From Hippasteria phrygiana (taxonomy: Eukaryota > Echinodermata > Asteroidea > Valvatida > Goniasteridae): 64,000 bases of DNA. The stretch covers positions 310,001 through 374,000 of the forward strand of contig JAZGUH010000555.1 in the NCBI GenBank assembly GCA_037893225.1. Direction: 5' to 3'. Below are positions 1 to 11,275 of the stretch, one piece after another; position 1 is the stretch's first letter, and every line of letters begins with the position of its first letter. The notes below the pieces were generated by a model that was given only the letters and a program-made list of their open reading frames with translations, was not told the origin of the DNA and searched no databases. Made by a program: the position numbers and the translations under genes.

Positions 1-300
1 AAAATTGTCATGTCACTGTCCTAAAGTCAGTGCGCGCGCACACTTGGGTTAGTTTGTGAAACCGAAATTATTCATTGAGCGGTTTTCACGAAGTAACACC
101 GAAGTGGACTTGGGTGTTACTTAACTTTGTGGCGTCGCCGTCGGTGACGAAATGTTTCCTCCACAATATCTATCATCAAAAAAGTTGCTAAAATATCGTA
201 TTCTTTTGGAGAAAATCAGGAGGGTGTTTATAGTTTATTCACAAGACCCACTGTCCCCTCCCTAGGCTCCCCCTCCCTAGGCTAACCCCCCCTCCCCTCC

Positions 301-301
<1 letters not shown>

Positions 302-362
<61 letters not shown>
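302..362. repeat. Poly-C homopolymer, 61 bases
   Basis: An uninterrupted run of C, preceded by C-rich CCCCTCC repeats. The complementary strand is poly-G and could form quadruplexes; the C strand could form an i-motif. Length in the assembly is probably imprecise because such runs are hard to sequence. Confidence 0.95.
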
Positions 363-363
<1 letters not shown>

Positions 364-403
364 CCCCCGCCAGCTGAAGTTTGTTTTGGCCTCCATTAAC
401 ATG

Positions 404-436
404 ATTAACTCATGGAGGAATAAAACATGATTAACT
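404..436. mobile_element. Micro-insertion M1 (19 bp) with 7-bp duplication
   Basis: ATTAACT occurs at 404-410 and again at 430-436. Between them lie 19 bases, CATGGAGGAATAAAACATG, which begin and end in CATG. This is one of six insertions in the window sharing the CATGGAGGAA terminus, the CATG ends and a 7-bp duplication. Removing the insert plus one duplication would leave a continuous sequence, but no paralogue here shows that empty site, so this copy is supported by pattern only. Confidence 0.7.
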
Positions 437-1524
437 TAAGCCAGCTTGAGTCCATGCATGGAGTCCCGGGAAACCTTACTTTGCTTTTTATATACTTACA
501 TTGAAATCAATCCTAATCATTCTTGAACGATGAATCTTCACCATCATGTACTTGACAGCGTAGGGAAAAATCCACAAATCCAGGAAATGTAGAAGTTCCA
601 ACCACCTTTTTATCGACTCAATATTCATGTCTTGGCAGTTGGTGGCGCTATTCAAGACAGAGCTGGGCGCACGCCTTTTCAAGTTGCAAGGGTCTCGGTC
701 AGAAAATTATTGGGGTAAATTATTGTAAATGTTAAAAACTTGCGGGCATAAAATTATGTCGTAATCTTAAATCTTCCCACTGAAGACAGCAGATGTGCAC
801 GAAAACGTTACGCTATTTTCCTCTCTAAAAGAGTCCCTGGAAAAATTGGCGCACCTCAACTTTCCTATACTTTATTTATTATTATTTTTTTTTTTTTCTG
901 GAAGTCGCCCAATACAAAAAAAGGCTAAAAGCCACTATAGGTAAAGGGCTACAACAGAGGTGGTAGCCCTACCGCCCTTACGGCTTTCCTTGGTCCAGAT
1001 TTAAACAGAGGATAAATCCTTAATAGATACCAACTTTATCCCAATCAGACCTATAGGCATTACCAGACGGGGTAATGGTGACCTCCCCCTTTGTATACGC
1101 CTTCGGACAATAAGAACTCATTGGCAGGAGTTGATCAGGATAGGCATAGTAAAATAAAATAAAATCCCTGTCAACTAATACACCGTAAGAAAATGAAAAC
1201 AATGATTGCATGAAGTTTCTTTGGGAAAAAAGTAAGGATCATACTTATTTTGGAGATTGAACGCCCAGCCAATCCCTTCTCACGGCCCATTTCCGACCCT
1301 GGAGCCAACGTGCCAGCCATTGTCACCCATGCGGTTTTAGCCCCGCCAACCACCCGCCCCGACCCTACCGTTCGTCTCCCCAACCTCAACAAAGTTTGGC
1401 CCATTTTAGTAAACGAATTTTTATTGAAGCACTAGTGCGGAATTTCAGTACCTTCCGACAATACATATATTACATAAATGTCTAGTGGGGATATAATTAC
1501 TACCCAGTGGCGCAGCATATAGTT

Positions 1525-3135
1525 ACGGAAGACGGATAGTGCCAGTGAAAAGGGATGAATATATTTTTTGCAAACGCGCGAAAACATTTTTTTGTACCGT
1601 TTATCTGGCGGCCGCCACTTAATTATGTGGCGGCCGCCACTTAATTATGTGGCGGCCGCCACTTAATTATCTGGCGGCCGCCACTTAATTAAGTGGCGGC
1701 CGCCACTTAATTATCTGACGGCCGCTACTTGTTTGGTGACAGCTACATAATGATGGAATTGTAATTCAGGCCACAGTCAACTCGTGAAATCAGAACGACA
1801 GGAAATATGAATCCCCCAAAATGGACAACCCTATTTTCAAATTTTCTGCAAGCAGACTTTCGGACTTTTTAAGTCGCGAAAACTGTTCCAGACATTTTTC
1901 GCGCAAACCGCTAAAAAAAAGTTTAAAATGTAAGACCATCCCCTTCCCAGATTGTGTTGTAAGAAGTCAAAAATGCCGATTTCGAGGTTATCTTGTAACT
2001 TTAAAATGCATTACAAACGGGAACAAACAGTCCACAAACTTTAAATTCAACGTTGTTGTCGGGTTTAGGGACATCAGCGTGCAGTTTCTCACGGTGACCA
2101 GATAAAAATCGCAAAATTCTGCTCGATGCATTTCAAAATTCAGCTATGAGGATAAAAAATAGACTTATAGGCCTACTCGGATTAAACACATACTCGCATG
2201 CAGATGTAGACTTGATAAGTTATCAAAATAAATTGGAAAGTTTCCTAAAAAGATTTTCTGGTATTTTCCCTGTTTATTCAAAAACATAATGCCTGATCTA
2301 GCAGAAAATCGTGTATAATGGTCACTCTGTATGTACCGTACCTTTATCATGTACATTTTGTGTTAAAAACAGCACCCCTTGTGTCATTGACTCAAGTAAC
2401 AATTCCCCCCCCCCCCCCCCCCCCCCCCCCCGGTTTTCCTTTGACCGGTCGGGATTTTGGTCACCCCGAACCCTCGACGAAACGGGTTTACGCCACTGTG
2501 GAAAAAAAATCCTACTTCTTTGACGAGACGTAACGCTGCAGTTTTCGGGGATTAGAGGAACTGCGAACGGTATACGACGAGAACTATTTCTAATGCAGGG
2601 GTGCGGCGTTATGTCTATTAACAAAAAATAGATTTGTTAGTGGTCCAAATTTCTGCTGGCAGAAAATTTACAATTTTGTTAACTGTTTGCGCGACTTAAA
2701 AAAAAATCATAAATCGTGTTTGCAGAAACATTTGAGGCAAGTGACAGAGGGAACCCCCCCCCCCTTTCTTTTGTGTTGGTCATTGTGTTCCTGGAATCTC
2801 AGGAATTCCTTTCAGATATCAGGGGGGGGGGGGGGGGGGGGGTGGGTAAAATAGTCTGGAATGTGTATAGGGTACCAGGATAAGAGGGGGTGATGTACCC
2901 CTTGGTCCCATGTCTTGCTGGGTATAATTATTGAAATTTTTGAAAACAGTTTCCGCGACTTAAAAAGTCCGAAAGTCTGCGGCCGCCAGATAATTAAGTG
3001 GCGGCCGCCAGATAATTAAGTGGCGGCCGCCAGATAATTAAGTGGCGGCCGCCAGATAAACGGTCCCAAAAAGTGTTTTCGCGCGTTTGCAAAAAATATA
3101 TTCATCCCTTTTCAGTGGCACTATCCGTCTTCCGT
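1525..3135. mobile_element. Foldback element with GCGGCCGC tandem arrays in its arms
   Basis: The terminal ~85 bp at 1525-1610 reappear inverted at 3050-3135, starting ACGGAAGACGGATAGTGCC. Just inside each end is a tandem array of a ~22-bp unit containing the octamer GCGGCCGC (1601-1730 and 2979-3060). Further in, a ~35-bp segment around 1850-1885 (key string CTTTCGGACTTTTTAAGTCG) recurs inverted at 2945-2980. The flanks are ATATAGTT (1517-1524) and ATATAGTA (3136-3143), an 8-bp target duplication with one mismatch. No transposase is encoded; the interior carries C and G homopolymers. Superfamily is uncertain; long subrepeat-bearing arms resemble Foldback/Galileo-like elements. Confidence 0.8.
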
Positions 3136-3408
3136 ATATAGTAGTGTAACCAGGGTGACAGTCTTGTCCAATTCTAAACACAAAAACCCCAAACACAAAA
3201 ACACACAAAACAAAACAACAAAAACACAGATTAAAAAAACAAAACACGAAAAAGTGAATGATTTATGGGAATTTATTCCCCCATAATTTGTCACTATACT
3301 GTGATAATAATAGTTTTCGTAGTGATCAGAAATTGATTAGTTTATATCCCGGGTACCGTGAAATCTAGTCACCATGAAATACGGTATAGTATTATTGCAC
3401 AAGTATGG

Positions 3409-4626
3409 AGGACGAAAAGTGGCCATCTGCTTTTCTGCTATCAGAATATCAAAAAAACAGATATCAAGTTTTTGAAAAATGAATTTTTCGACTTTTCCAC
3501 TTTTCTACTGGACATGTGCTTTTCTTTTGCTTCAGTAGCAGAAAATCAGATTGAACCTTTTTCGACTTTTTCATTTTCTCCTTTTCTGCCACCTGAAAAG
3601 CAGATTTTACTCAGGCGGCAGAAAAGTTGCCATCTCCTTTTCTCCTTTCAGAAAAGCAGATCGAACGTTTTGACAACAACTGTGCATTCAAATTGTATGC
3701 TTTTTGGATACCGGAAAAGCAGAATAATTTACTTAGGCGGCCGAAAATTGGCCAATCAGTTTTTCTGCTTTCAGAGGACAATAAATGTTTCGGTTACGTA
3801 CCGTTTTTTGACCGGCAGCTTTTTGAGGCTCTTGTATACCTATGTTGGGCACGATTGGTGGCTCTGTGTGCTATCCGCTCAATCGGTTAGGGATTTCCTA
3901 ATTGACCTATCGCCGTTTACGAGTTAACCACGCCCCTTAGACAACCCTATGGGAATATTGTGTGGTAATTTTTGTTTGTCTCAGATTTTGCGCGTTCCAC
4001 GTGAAATAATAATTGATGTGATTGGACAATAATTCACAAGCTGCGTTGACGCGATTCGACCGCGATAGGTCAATTACATCAGGATCGACTGATCGCGCAA
4101 AGTGCATTTCTGAGCGATCGAGCGTATAATGTAGATCCACTTTGCAATCGCGCCCAACATAAGAGCCTCAAAAAGCTGCCGGTCAAAAAACGACATTCAT
4201 TGTCCTCTGAAAGCAAACAAGCTAATTGGCCACTTTTCGGCTACCTAAGTAAATTCTGCTTTTCCGCTATCCAAAAAGCAGAAAAGTAGAATGCACTGTT
4301 GTCAAAACGTTTGATCCACTTTTCTGCTTTTCTGAAAGGAGAAAAGGAGATGGCCGCTTTTCGGCCGCCTGAGTAAAATCTGCTTTTCAGGTGGCAGAAA
4401 AAGAGAAAAAGGAAAAGTCAAAAACGTTCAATCTGATTTTCTGCTACTGAAGCAAAAGAAAAGCACATGTCCACTTTTCGCCCGCCAGCCGAATGGAGGA
4501 AAAGTAAAATCTGCTTTTAGGGTCGCAGAAAAGCAGAAAAGTAGAAAAATGCATTTTCACAAAACGCTCAATCTGCTTTTCAGATAGCAGAAAAGTATGA
4601 AAGTCGAAAAATTCATTTTACAAAAC
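3409..4626. mobile_element. Foldback repeat with CTGCTTTTCTGC-type subrepeats
   Basis: The left arm (about 3409-3850) and right arm (about 4155-4626) are inverted copies, for example TTTTTGACCGGCAGCTTTTT near 3810 against its complement near 4180. Both arms are made of degenerate subrepeats around CTGCTTTTCTGC and its complement. The ~300-bp spacer has no recognisable gene. Part of the right arm is included in the adjoining tandem duplication. The 189-codon open frame across the left arm reads through these subrepeats and is not a credible gene. Confidence 0.75.
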
Positions 4627-4649
4627 GTTACCGGTAGTGTTATACACGA

Positions 4650-4870
4650 TTGGTAATTCTCCAATTTGTTTTACTGAATTATTACGAAATACCTTACTAG
4701 ACTGTAAGTTAATAGTAGTCTCAATCATCCTGTGAAATTATGGCACCAGGTGTGCTGTCGTTGACAAGAAAAGTGCAAATTTATATCGTCTTCCAACGAT
4801 TTCCAGCTGGAAATCGTTGGGAAAACTGCACTGTAGCCTTTTAGTCAAGGCTCGCCCCGGACATGCTGGC
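4650..4870. repeat. Dispersed repeat with perfect palindromic core
   Basis: The core CGATTTCCAGCTGGAAATCG is a perfect palindrome, preceded by a conserved block (GTAAGTTAATAGTAGTCTCA ... GTGTGCTGTCGTTG). Relatives in the window: 7010-7235, 14755-14960, 57640-58010, and a partial one at 50041-50290. The palindrome differs between subfamilies (CCAGCTGG against GTCGGCCGAC) while staying self-complementary, suggesting that pairing is maintained. Confidence 0.8.
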
Positions 4871-4916
4871 ATTCAGTGCGCGTCACGTGTCCAGGTAGCC
4901 ACGCGCGCCTTGACTA

Positions 4917-5060
4917 TTAGGTAGGCCCTATAAGCACTTATCCAGAACCACCAAAATGACATCGTCATGTATTACTGAAAATGCACCAGGCCTTATTCAA
5001 CAGGCACAAGGCGCGATGCGCGCGACGATGTCATTTTGGTGGTTCTGGATAAGTGCTTAT
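4917..5060. mobile_element. 144-bp palindromic MITE, 9-bp duplication
   Basis: Inverted arms begin near AAGCACTTATCCAGAACCAC and extend about 40 bp around a short centre. CCTTGACTA flanks both sides (4908-4916, 5061-5069). The second duplication unit reads CCTTGACTAAAGG there, an empty site with one copy. A perfect 9-bp duplication suggests Mutator-like (MULE) mobilisation; no open frame is present. Confidence 0.9.
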
Positions 5061-6203
5061 CCTTGACTAGGCTATATATCATCCGCCTGACGGTTGAAAA
5101 CGAGCGCCGTTTTTCTCTCGGTTTTTTCGCCATCCAACAACGCAAAACTTTGAACAGGTCAATGGAACGATATTTCCTATAACATACTAACCCCCAAATC
5201 CGCCCATTTCTGAAAATTGCAACAATGACCAATCAGAACATCCCAGCCAACACTTTTAATAAGCTTACTTTTGGCCTCCTGACTTCCGAGTTATACGCAG
5301 TATTGTTTTGATGTTTTCATGGATGGTACACAACAAAAAGATCGACCGACCGACCCTCCCTCCCGATTTTCCCCATTTTTTTGCCTCAGTATGCCCAATC
5401 CGCTTGCCGCTAAGTTACTGAGAAAAGATAATACACTAGCGCTCAATCACAAATCGAACTATAGCCAGTGTGAGGTTTGCGCCAAGACATCATTTCCCCC
5501 CTCGGTGTTCCTTCCTCCACGGTGTCTCCCAGAGCCTGAATAAATCACCGGCTACTGTTTTACTATCATCTACAATCTTAATGACAACGGAATTATTGGC
5601 ATTTACATAACAGTATAAAATGACAAAACAGAAAACAAACAGCAAAACGTAACTGACGCTGAATCGGTTATGCCACTTACAGTTTCGTTAACGTCAATCC
5701 TGTCAACTCCTTCCCCTCAGATGAAAGTTTCTGTCGTGAATTCGTACTAAACGTATCTCTTCGAGTTCTCTTCGTATCCAAGATGTTAAAACAAATGAAA
5801 TGCATGCCAGTAGGGGCACTCCCTTGCAAACCTTTAAAAGTCTGTTATCGATAACTTTATTTGTAGCAATACACTATCATTAAATGCACGATTGATAAGT
5901 CTATGATCAATCGCCACAGATGCGCTGGCCTTTTAACACCACCATCTAAACAATCTTCATCATTCTTGCCGGTTGTCCGTCACACCGTCAACATAGAACC
6001 AAATGGGTAACGGAAAGCCTTTGTGTCAGGGAAGGATATGTGGCGCGGTACCGTAACCAACCAACCAACCAACCAACCAACCAATCGATTGTCAGATAGG
6101 CTTCAATCAATACGGTACACAAACACGTCACGCAGAGTTACACACAAATCCCTGGGAAAATTCACAGTCGTGATTAATATTTACATCAGGTAATTATTTT
6201 CAG

Positions 6204-6420
6204 CCTAAGCACGCCTCTTGCGTACGGATGACGCCATATGGCGCAAAAAAAAAACAGTGCCACCAGGCCGGATGACGCCATTGGCCGCTGTTTGTGCAGT
6301 TTCAATCCATTGTTGGATTACTGTGTATGTCATGCTTGACTGCACAAACACATTGTAGAGGTTCGATTTGGCTGCCAGAACCGCTGCAACACCCCAACGT
6401 CTCCCGTAAAATACCGTGCT
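6204..6420. repeat. GATGACGCCATTGGCCGC dispersed repeat, copy 1
   Basis: A block of about 220 bp with an internal hairpin (TTTGTGCAGT ... ACTGCACAAA). Copies lie at 8860-9106, 43870-44090 and, on the opposite strand, 54262-54440. It has no coding potential and no clear terminal repeats; the class is unknown. Confidence 0.75.
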
Positions 6421-7009
6421 CAAGGGATTTTAACAGAACAAGTCGACTTGCAAATTGCAGGGGATTGGATGCATGTATATTGCTGAATGTCTCGAAATGT
6501 TTTGAACATGAACATGTACAAACGCTCAATGATCAGAAAATACAGTTGTGAAAAAAGCCAAACAAGTAAAATTATTATCCATGAACTAACAAAATCAATC
6601 GTAAGCCAACAGCAAAAGAAATGCGAGCCCACAAGACAATTATACAGCCTAAACAGATCAACAGAAAAACAAGCAAGAGTTTGAACACATGTAGCCTACC
6701 TGTACACCACAGTTAGACCAAATGTTGCGTCAGCCGCAAGGGTTATCGGACATAAGTCGCATGACCTATTTTAAATGGCAATTTACATGAAAATCGTCAA
6801 AAAATCACGATTCCTACTGAAGCAAAGAAAAGCACATGTCCACTTTTCGCCCGCCAGCAAATGGAGGAAAAGTAAAATCTGCTTTTAGGGTCGCAGAAAA
6901 GCAGAAATTAAAGTAGAAAAATGCATTTTCACAAAACGCTCAGTCTGCTTTTCAGATAGCAGAAAAGTATGAAAGTCGAAAAATTCATTTTACAAAACGT
7001 TATTAAAGG

Positions 7010-7235
7010 TAGTGTACACAATAATATTGGTAATTGTCCAATTTTGTTTACTGAATTATTACAAAATATACCTTACTAGACTGTAAGTTAATAGTAGTCT
7101 CAATCATCCTGTGAAACTATAGCACCAGTTGTGCTGTCGTTGCCAAGAAAAGTGGAAATTTATATCGTCTTTCAACGATTTCCAGCTAGAAATCGTTGGA
7201 AAACTGCCCTGTAGCCTTTAGTCAAGGCTCGCCCC
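7010..7235. repeat. Palindromic-core dispersed repeat, copy in unit 2
   Basis: The tandem counterpart of the copy at 4650-4870. Its core reads CGATTTCCAGCTAGAAATCG, so one base now breaks the palindrome. Confidence 0.75.
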
Positions 7236-7239
7236 GGAC

Positions 7240-7649
7240 GAGAATTTCTTTTCCCAAACGACATCCGAATGGGGTTATTAACGCTATGAGATTTCGGACT
7301 TGACTTCCCTTTTTAAAAAATCCTCCGGAGCCACGAATTAGGACAAAAAATGAATTCGAACGTAATGAAATTCCGGACTTTATTTCCCTTTTTTTTTAAA
7401 AATCCTCCAAAGCTGGAAATTAGAAAAAATAAATAAATTGGTACGGTTGACGGGTCTCGAACCCAGTACCTTCTGCTTCATAGTCTAGCACCGTATCCAC
7501 TATAGGCCATCGGAATGCTCGGCAGACCTCGAGAATTCATTGCATTATATACCCAGCCCTATAACGCATGCGTACGTATATTAAAAGTATTATAGAGGGC
7601 GCTCAACAATGAATCTATTCGGATGTAGTTTGGGAAAATATAATTCGCG
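7240..7649. mobile_element. 410-bp inverted-repeat element with tRNA-like core
   Basis: It is present only in unit 2, so the insertion is directly visible against unit 1 (CGCCCCGGACATGC). Flanks are CCCCGGAC (7232-7239) and CCCTGGAC (7650-7657), an 8-bp duplication with one mismatch. Inverted ends share TTTTCCCAAAC and CATCCGAAT. On the minus strand near 7440-7530 there is a tRNA-like stretch with an A-box-like TGGCCTATAGTGG and B-box-like GGTTCGAGACCC. It may be a MITE that captured a tRNA relic; anticodon-arm pairing is imperfect, so I do not call a functional tRNA. Confidence 0.8.
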
Positions 7650-8859
7650 CCCTGGACATGCTGGCATTTAGGGCGCGTCACGTGTCCAGGTAGCCACGCG
7701 CGCCTTGACTAAAGGCTATCATCCGCCTGACGGTTGAAAACGAGCGCCGTTTTTCTCTCGGTTTTTTCGCCATCCAACAACGCAAAACTTTGAACAGGTC
7801 AATGGAACGATATTTCTTATAACATACTAACCCCCAAATCCGCCCATTCCTGAAAATTGCAACAATGACCAATCAGAACATCCCAACCAAATTAAAAGCG
7901 GCGGCACAATCGTGCATTTCGCCATCTCACTTTTAATAAGCTTACTTTTGGCCTCCTGACTTCCGAGTTATAGCAGTATTGTTTTGATGTTTTCATGGAT
8001 GGTACACAACAAAAAGATCGACCGACCGACCCTCCCTCCCGATTTCCCCCATTTTTTTTGCCTCAGTATGCCCAATCCGCTTGCCGCCAAGTTACTGAGA
8101 AAAGAGAATACACTAGCGCTCAATCACAAATCGAACTATAGCCAGTGTGAGGTTTGCGCCAAGACGTAATTTTCCCCTTCGGTGTTCCTTCCTCCATGGT
8201 GTCTCCCACGGGATCTCCCAGAGCCTGAATAAATCACCGGCTACTGTTTTACTATCATTTACAATCTTAATGACAACGGAATTATTGGCATTTACATAAC
8301 AGTATAAAATGACAAAACAGAAAACAAACAGCAAAACGTAACTGACGCTGAATCGGTTATGCCACTTACAGTTTCGTTAACGTCAATCCTGTCAACTCCT
8401 TCCCCTCAGATGAAAGTTTCTGTCGTGAATTCGTACTAAACGTATCTCTTCGAGTTCTCTTCGTATCCAAGATGTTAAAACAAATGAAATGCATGCCAGT
8501 AGGGGCACTCCCTTGCAAACCTTTAAAAGTCTGTTATCGATAACTTTATTTGTAGCAATACATTATCATTAAATGCACGATTGATAAGTCTATGATCAAT
8601 CGCCACAGATGCGCTGGCCTTTTAACACCACCATCTAAACATTCTTGCCGGTTGTCCGTCACACCGTCAACATAGAACCAAATGGGTAACGGAAAGCCTT
8701 TGTGTCAGGGAAGGATATGTGGCGCGGTACCGTAACCAACCAACCAACCAACCAACCAATCGATTGTCAGATAGGCTTCAATCAATACGGTACACAAACA
8801 CGTCACGCAGAGTTACACACAAATCCCTGGGAAAATTCACAGTCGTGATTAATATTTAC

Positions 8860-9106
8860 ATCAGGTCATTATTTTCAGCCTTAAGCACGCCCCTTGCGTA
8901 CGGATGACGCCATATGGCGCCAAAAAAACCAGTGCCACCAGGCCGGATGACGCCATTGGCCGCTGTTTGTGCAGTTTCAATCCATTGTTGGATTACTGTG
9001 TATGTCATGCTTGACTGCACAAACACATTGTAGAGGTTCAATTTGGCTGCCAGAACTGCTGCAACACCCCGACGTCTCCCGTAAAATACCGTGCTCAAGG
9101 GGTTTT
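8860..9106. repeat. GATGACGCCATTGGCCGC dispersed repeat, copy 2
   Basis: The tandem counterpart of the copy at 6204-6420, within duplication unit 2. Confidence 0.75.
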
Positions 9107-9481
9107 AACAGAACAAGTCGACTTGCAAATTGCAGGGGATTGGATGCGTTTATATTGCTGAATGTCTCGAAATGTTTTGAACATGAACATGTACAAACGC
9201 TCAATGAATCAGCAAATACAGTTGTGAAAACAAGTAAGATCATTATCCATGAACTAACAAAATCAATCGTAAGCCAACAGCAAAAGAAATGCGAGCCCAC
9301 AAGACAATTATACAGCCTAAACAGATCAACAGACAACAAGCAAGAGTTTGAACACATGTAGCCTACCTGTACACCACAGTTAGACCAAATGTTGCGTCAG
9401 CCGCAAGGGTTATCGGACATAAGTCGCATGACCTATTTTAAATGGCAATTTACATGAAAAGCGTCCAAAAATCACGATTCC

Positions 9482-9924
9482 TGGTTTTTGTCAAAATATT
9501 GTAGTTCAAGCATATTTAATTCAAAATACCTGGTTTGCTTTTGTGTTGAGACCACTAAATGTGTACAATTTGACATTTTAGTCTGGCGTATACTTCCGAA
9601 AAAAATCATGTTGGCCTAAACTACGTATTATTTTCCCCGGTATGTTGAATTTCCAGCTCAATTCAAAAACAAAATATCGTATAACAATATTTTTTTTTAC
9701 CAATACAAAACTTATACATTATGTATTTTATTATGGAATAGAAATCTATATTTAAAAATATTACAACTTTGTGTGATTTCGTTTGCTGGTGCCACTAATT
9801 ATCCTAACGAAAAAAACCACAAAAAATATGAACCACCAGAAAGAAATAAACGGAAACAAATATTTTCTTCCAAATGCATTTTCGCAAATGTCAGACACTA
9901 TCATACAAGCAATTAAACACCATA
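9482..9924. other. AT-rich non-coding stretch
   Basis: I recognise no exon, RNA gene or repeat structure here apart from short A/T runs. Confidence 0.5.
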
Positions 9925-10148
9925 TGTGACGGCCCATGCCAAAACCAGGCCGTTTTCACATACAAATGTGAATTAAAGGAAACAAATTATAAGCGGTAAT
10001 GCGCTTTCTCCTTAAACTTGAGAAATACTTCACCTGTAAACCCCAGTGAGAGTTCATTTTGAAGCTCTTTAACTCCTTTAAACGACGGGGAAAAACATTT
10101 TGATTCTGGTACCGGTACATGTACCTGGTTTTGGCATTGGGTGTCACA
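9925..10148. mobile_element. TA-flanked MITE, 224 bp
   Basis: Inverted ends TGTGAC..CCCA.TGCCAAAACCAGG match with few mismatches, and TA lies directly outside each end (9923-9924, 10149-10150), as for Tc1/mariner-type insertions. There is no open frame of note. Confidence 0.75.
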
Positions 10149-10150
10149 TA

Positions 10151-11275
10151 TTAGAAAAAATTCCTGATGAAACATGGGGTACAATTTTTCTACAAGAGTT
10201 ATTTTTTATTCTATCACAAAAAGACAAATATTAATTACCACTGAGGAATGTGTATTGATACAACAGTCGGGTGCACAAGAGACAAGATGATAATGACCTT
10301 TTCACAACGACTAAGTTATCATTGGCATAAGTAACACCCTTTCAGGGACGCTGCTTACAAATGCAAAATGTCAGCCAAAGAGAGGGTGGGTGGGGTTGGG
10401 GACACTGGTGACATTTTGCCCACTTTTGAAACCACCACCACTTCATGACCGGTGACATATGAAAATCAGACCCCTATGAAAATCGGACTCCTTTTCCCTA
10501 TTATTGGTTTAAAAAAAACTTTCACGTGACCGGCCACTCTCCTAATTATCTTCCCTACCAATGAGCCAATATTTCATGGTGACTGAAATTCACGCTACAC
10601 AGATACTAACAGGTCCTTTCCAAAATAATTTTAGGGGCCAACAATTTGGCCGACCTTTCCGAATTTGTTTGCGATTTTGTCCCATCCCTGGATCCTTAAC
10701 CTGGGATACAGCACTGAATAATAGGCTAAATCATATTGTAACCAATGTACAATTGATTGCTAGCTTGTGATATTTGCTACTTGCCTTAAGATAACATCCA
10801 TTGGATGGGCCAGGCCCTCTAAAGAAGTACAGCTTATTGAATACATCTTCTATGCTCCTTATTGTTCTAACAAAGCAGTGTAGCCTTACAAGTCACTTTA
10901 ACAAGGAAACTAAGGATGAACTGTGTTAACGAGCCGAAACGGTCAAGAATGTTCAAGATGAATGCTTGTCGGCAAGTAATTTAACCAACTTCTTAGTGAA
11001 TGTGCTGGCACTGAAAAAACAGGTCAGTAAGGCCAGGGATAAGGGTTTTTCAAGGAGATTTAATTTAAACAAGTTTATTACATTTAGAAAATATTTTTAA
11101 TCACCACAGTACACAGCTAAGTTTTGCTCAAAAGCCACTTCAGCCCACAGATAAATGGAACTACAATGGAACCCCACACCCATGTTTAGTGGTTAGAGCC
11201 TTGTAAATATGAACTTGGAATGTGTGCTGCCCTTTCTGATGTAGCATGTTAAGTACTGTATGCTCAAAGCTTTCA
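10151..11275. other. Non-coding, nothing recognised
   Basis: Mixed AT-rich DNA without recognisable exons on either strand. A GTGGGTGGGGTTGGGG stretch near 10387 is the only compositional feature. Confidence 0.45.

Larger units (their letters stand above)
1..1524. other. Non-coding flank, no gene recognised
   Basis: I see no convincing exon on either strand. Besides the C tract and the micro-insertion listed separately, it holds a T/A-rich stretch near 870-920 and unremarkable unique-looking sequence. Open frames around 1020-1435 have no recognisable domain and no splice context. Confidence 0.5.
4445..6814. repeat. Direct tandem duplication, unit 1
   Basis: This 2.37 kb unit starts TACTGAAGCAAAAGAAAAGC and ends TCACGATTCC, then the sequence restarts with the next unit. 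The units are nearly identical apart from insertions. Unit 1 has a 144-bp MITE (4917-5060) that unit 2 lacks. It also contains an (AACC)n microsatellite at 6056-6083 and a copy of the GATGACGCCATTGGCCGC repeat. No coding sequence is recognisable. Confidence 0.9.
6815..9481. repeat. Direct tandem duplication, unit 2
   Basis: This second copy of the 2.4 kb unit is longer because it carries a 410-bp element (7240-7649) and an extra ~40 bp near 7890-7930. It has a short TCTCCCA duplication near 8204-8222 (spacer CGGGA) and an (AACC)n tract at 8736-8760. High identity to unit 1 indicates a fairly recent duplication, or conversion between the units. Confidence 0.9.

Noticed and set aside
445..466. 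GAGTC-CATGCATG-GAGTC as a seventh micro-insertion
   Set aside because: The direct repeat is only 5 bp and does not extend to 7 in any register; the insert lacks the CATGGAGGAAG arm.
1601..1730. Regular GC-rich array resembling a CRISPR array
   Set aside because: Animal genome; spacers are constant AT-rich bases, not unique, and the array lies within inverted arms of a foldback element.
3358..3927. 189-codon open frame
   Set aside because: It consists of CTGCTTTTCTGC-type subrepeats in a foldback arm; no domain.
5507..5530. CGGTGT-TCCTTCCTCCA-CGGTGT in the tandem duplication as a micro-insertion
   Set aside because: The insert resembles half the motif but the repeat is 6 bp and the CATG end is CACG in this copy (CATG in unit 2); too degenerate to count.
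8204..8222. TCTCCCA-CGGGA-TCTCCCA as a 7-bp-duplication insertion
   Set aside because: Absent from unit 1, but the insert is 5 bp and shares no arm with the family; replication slippage is simpler.
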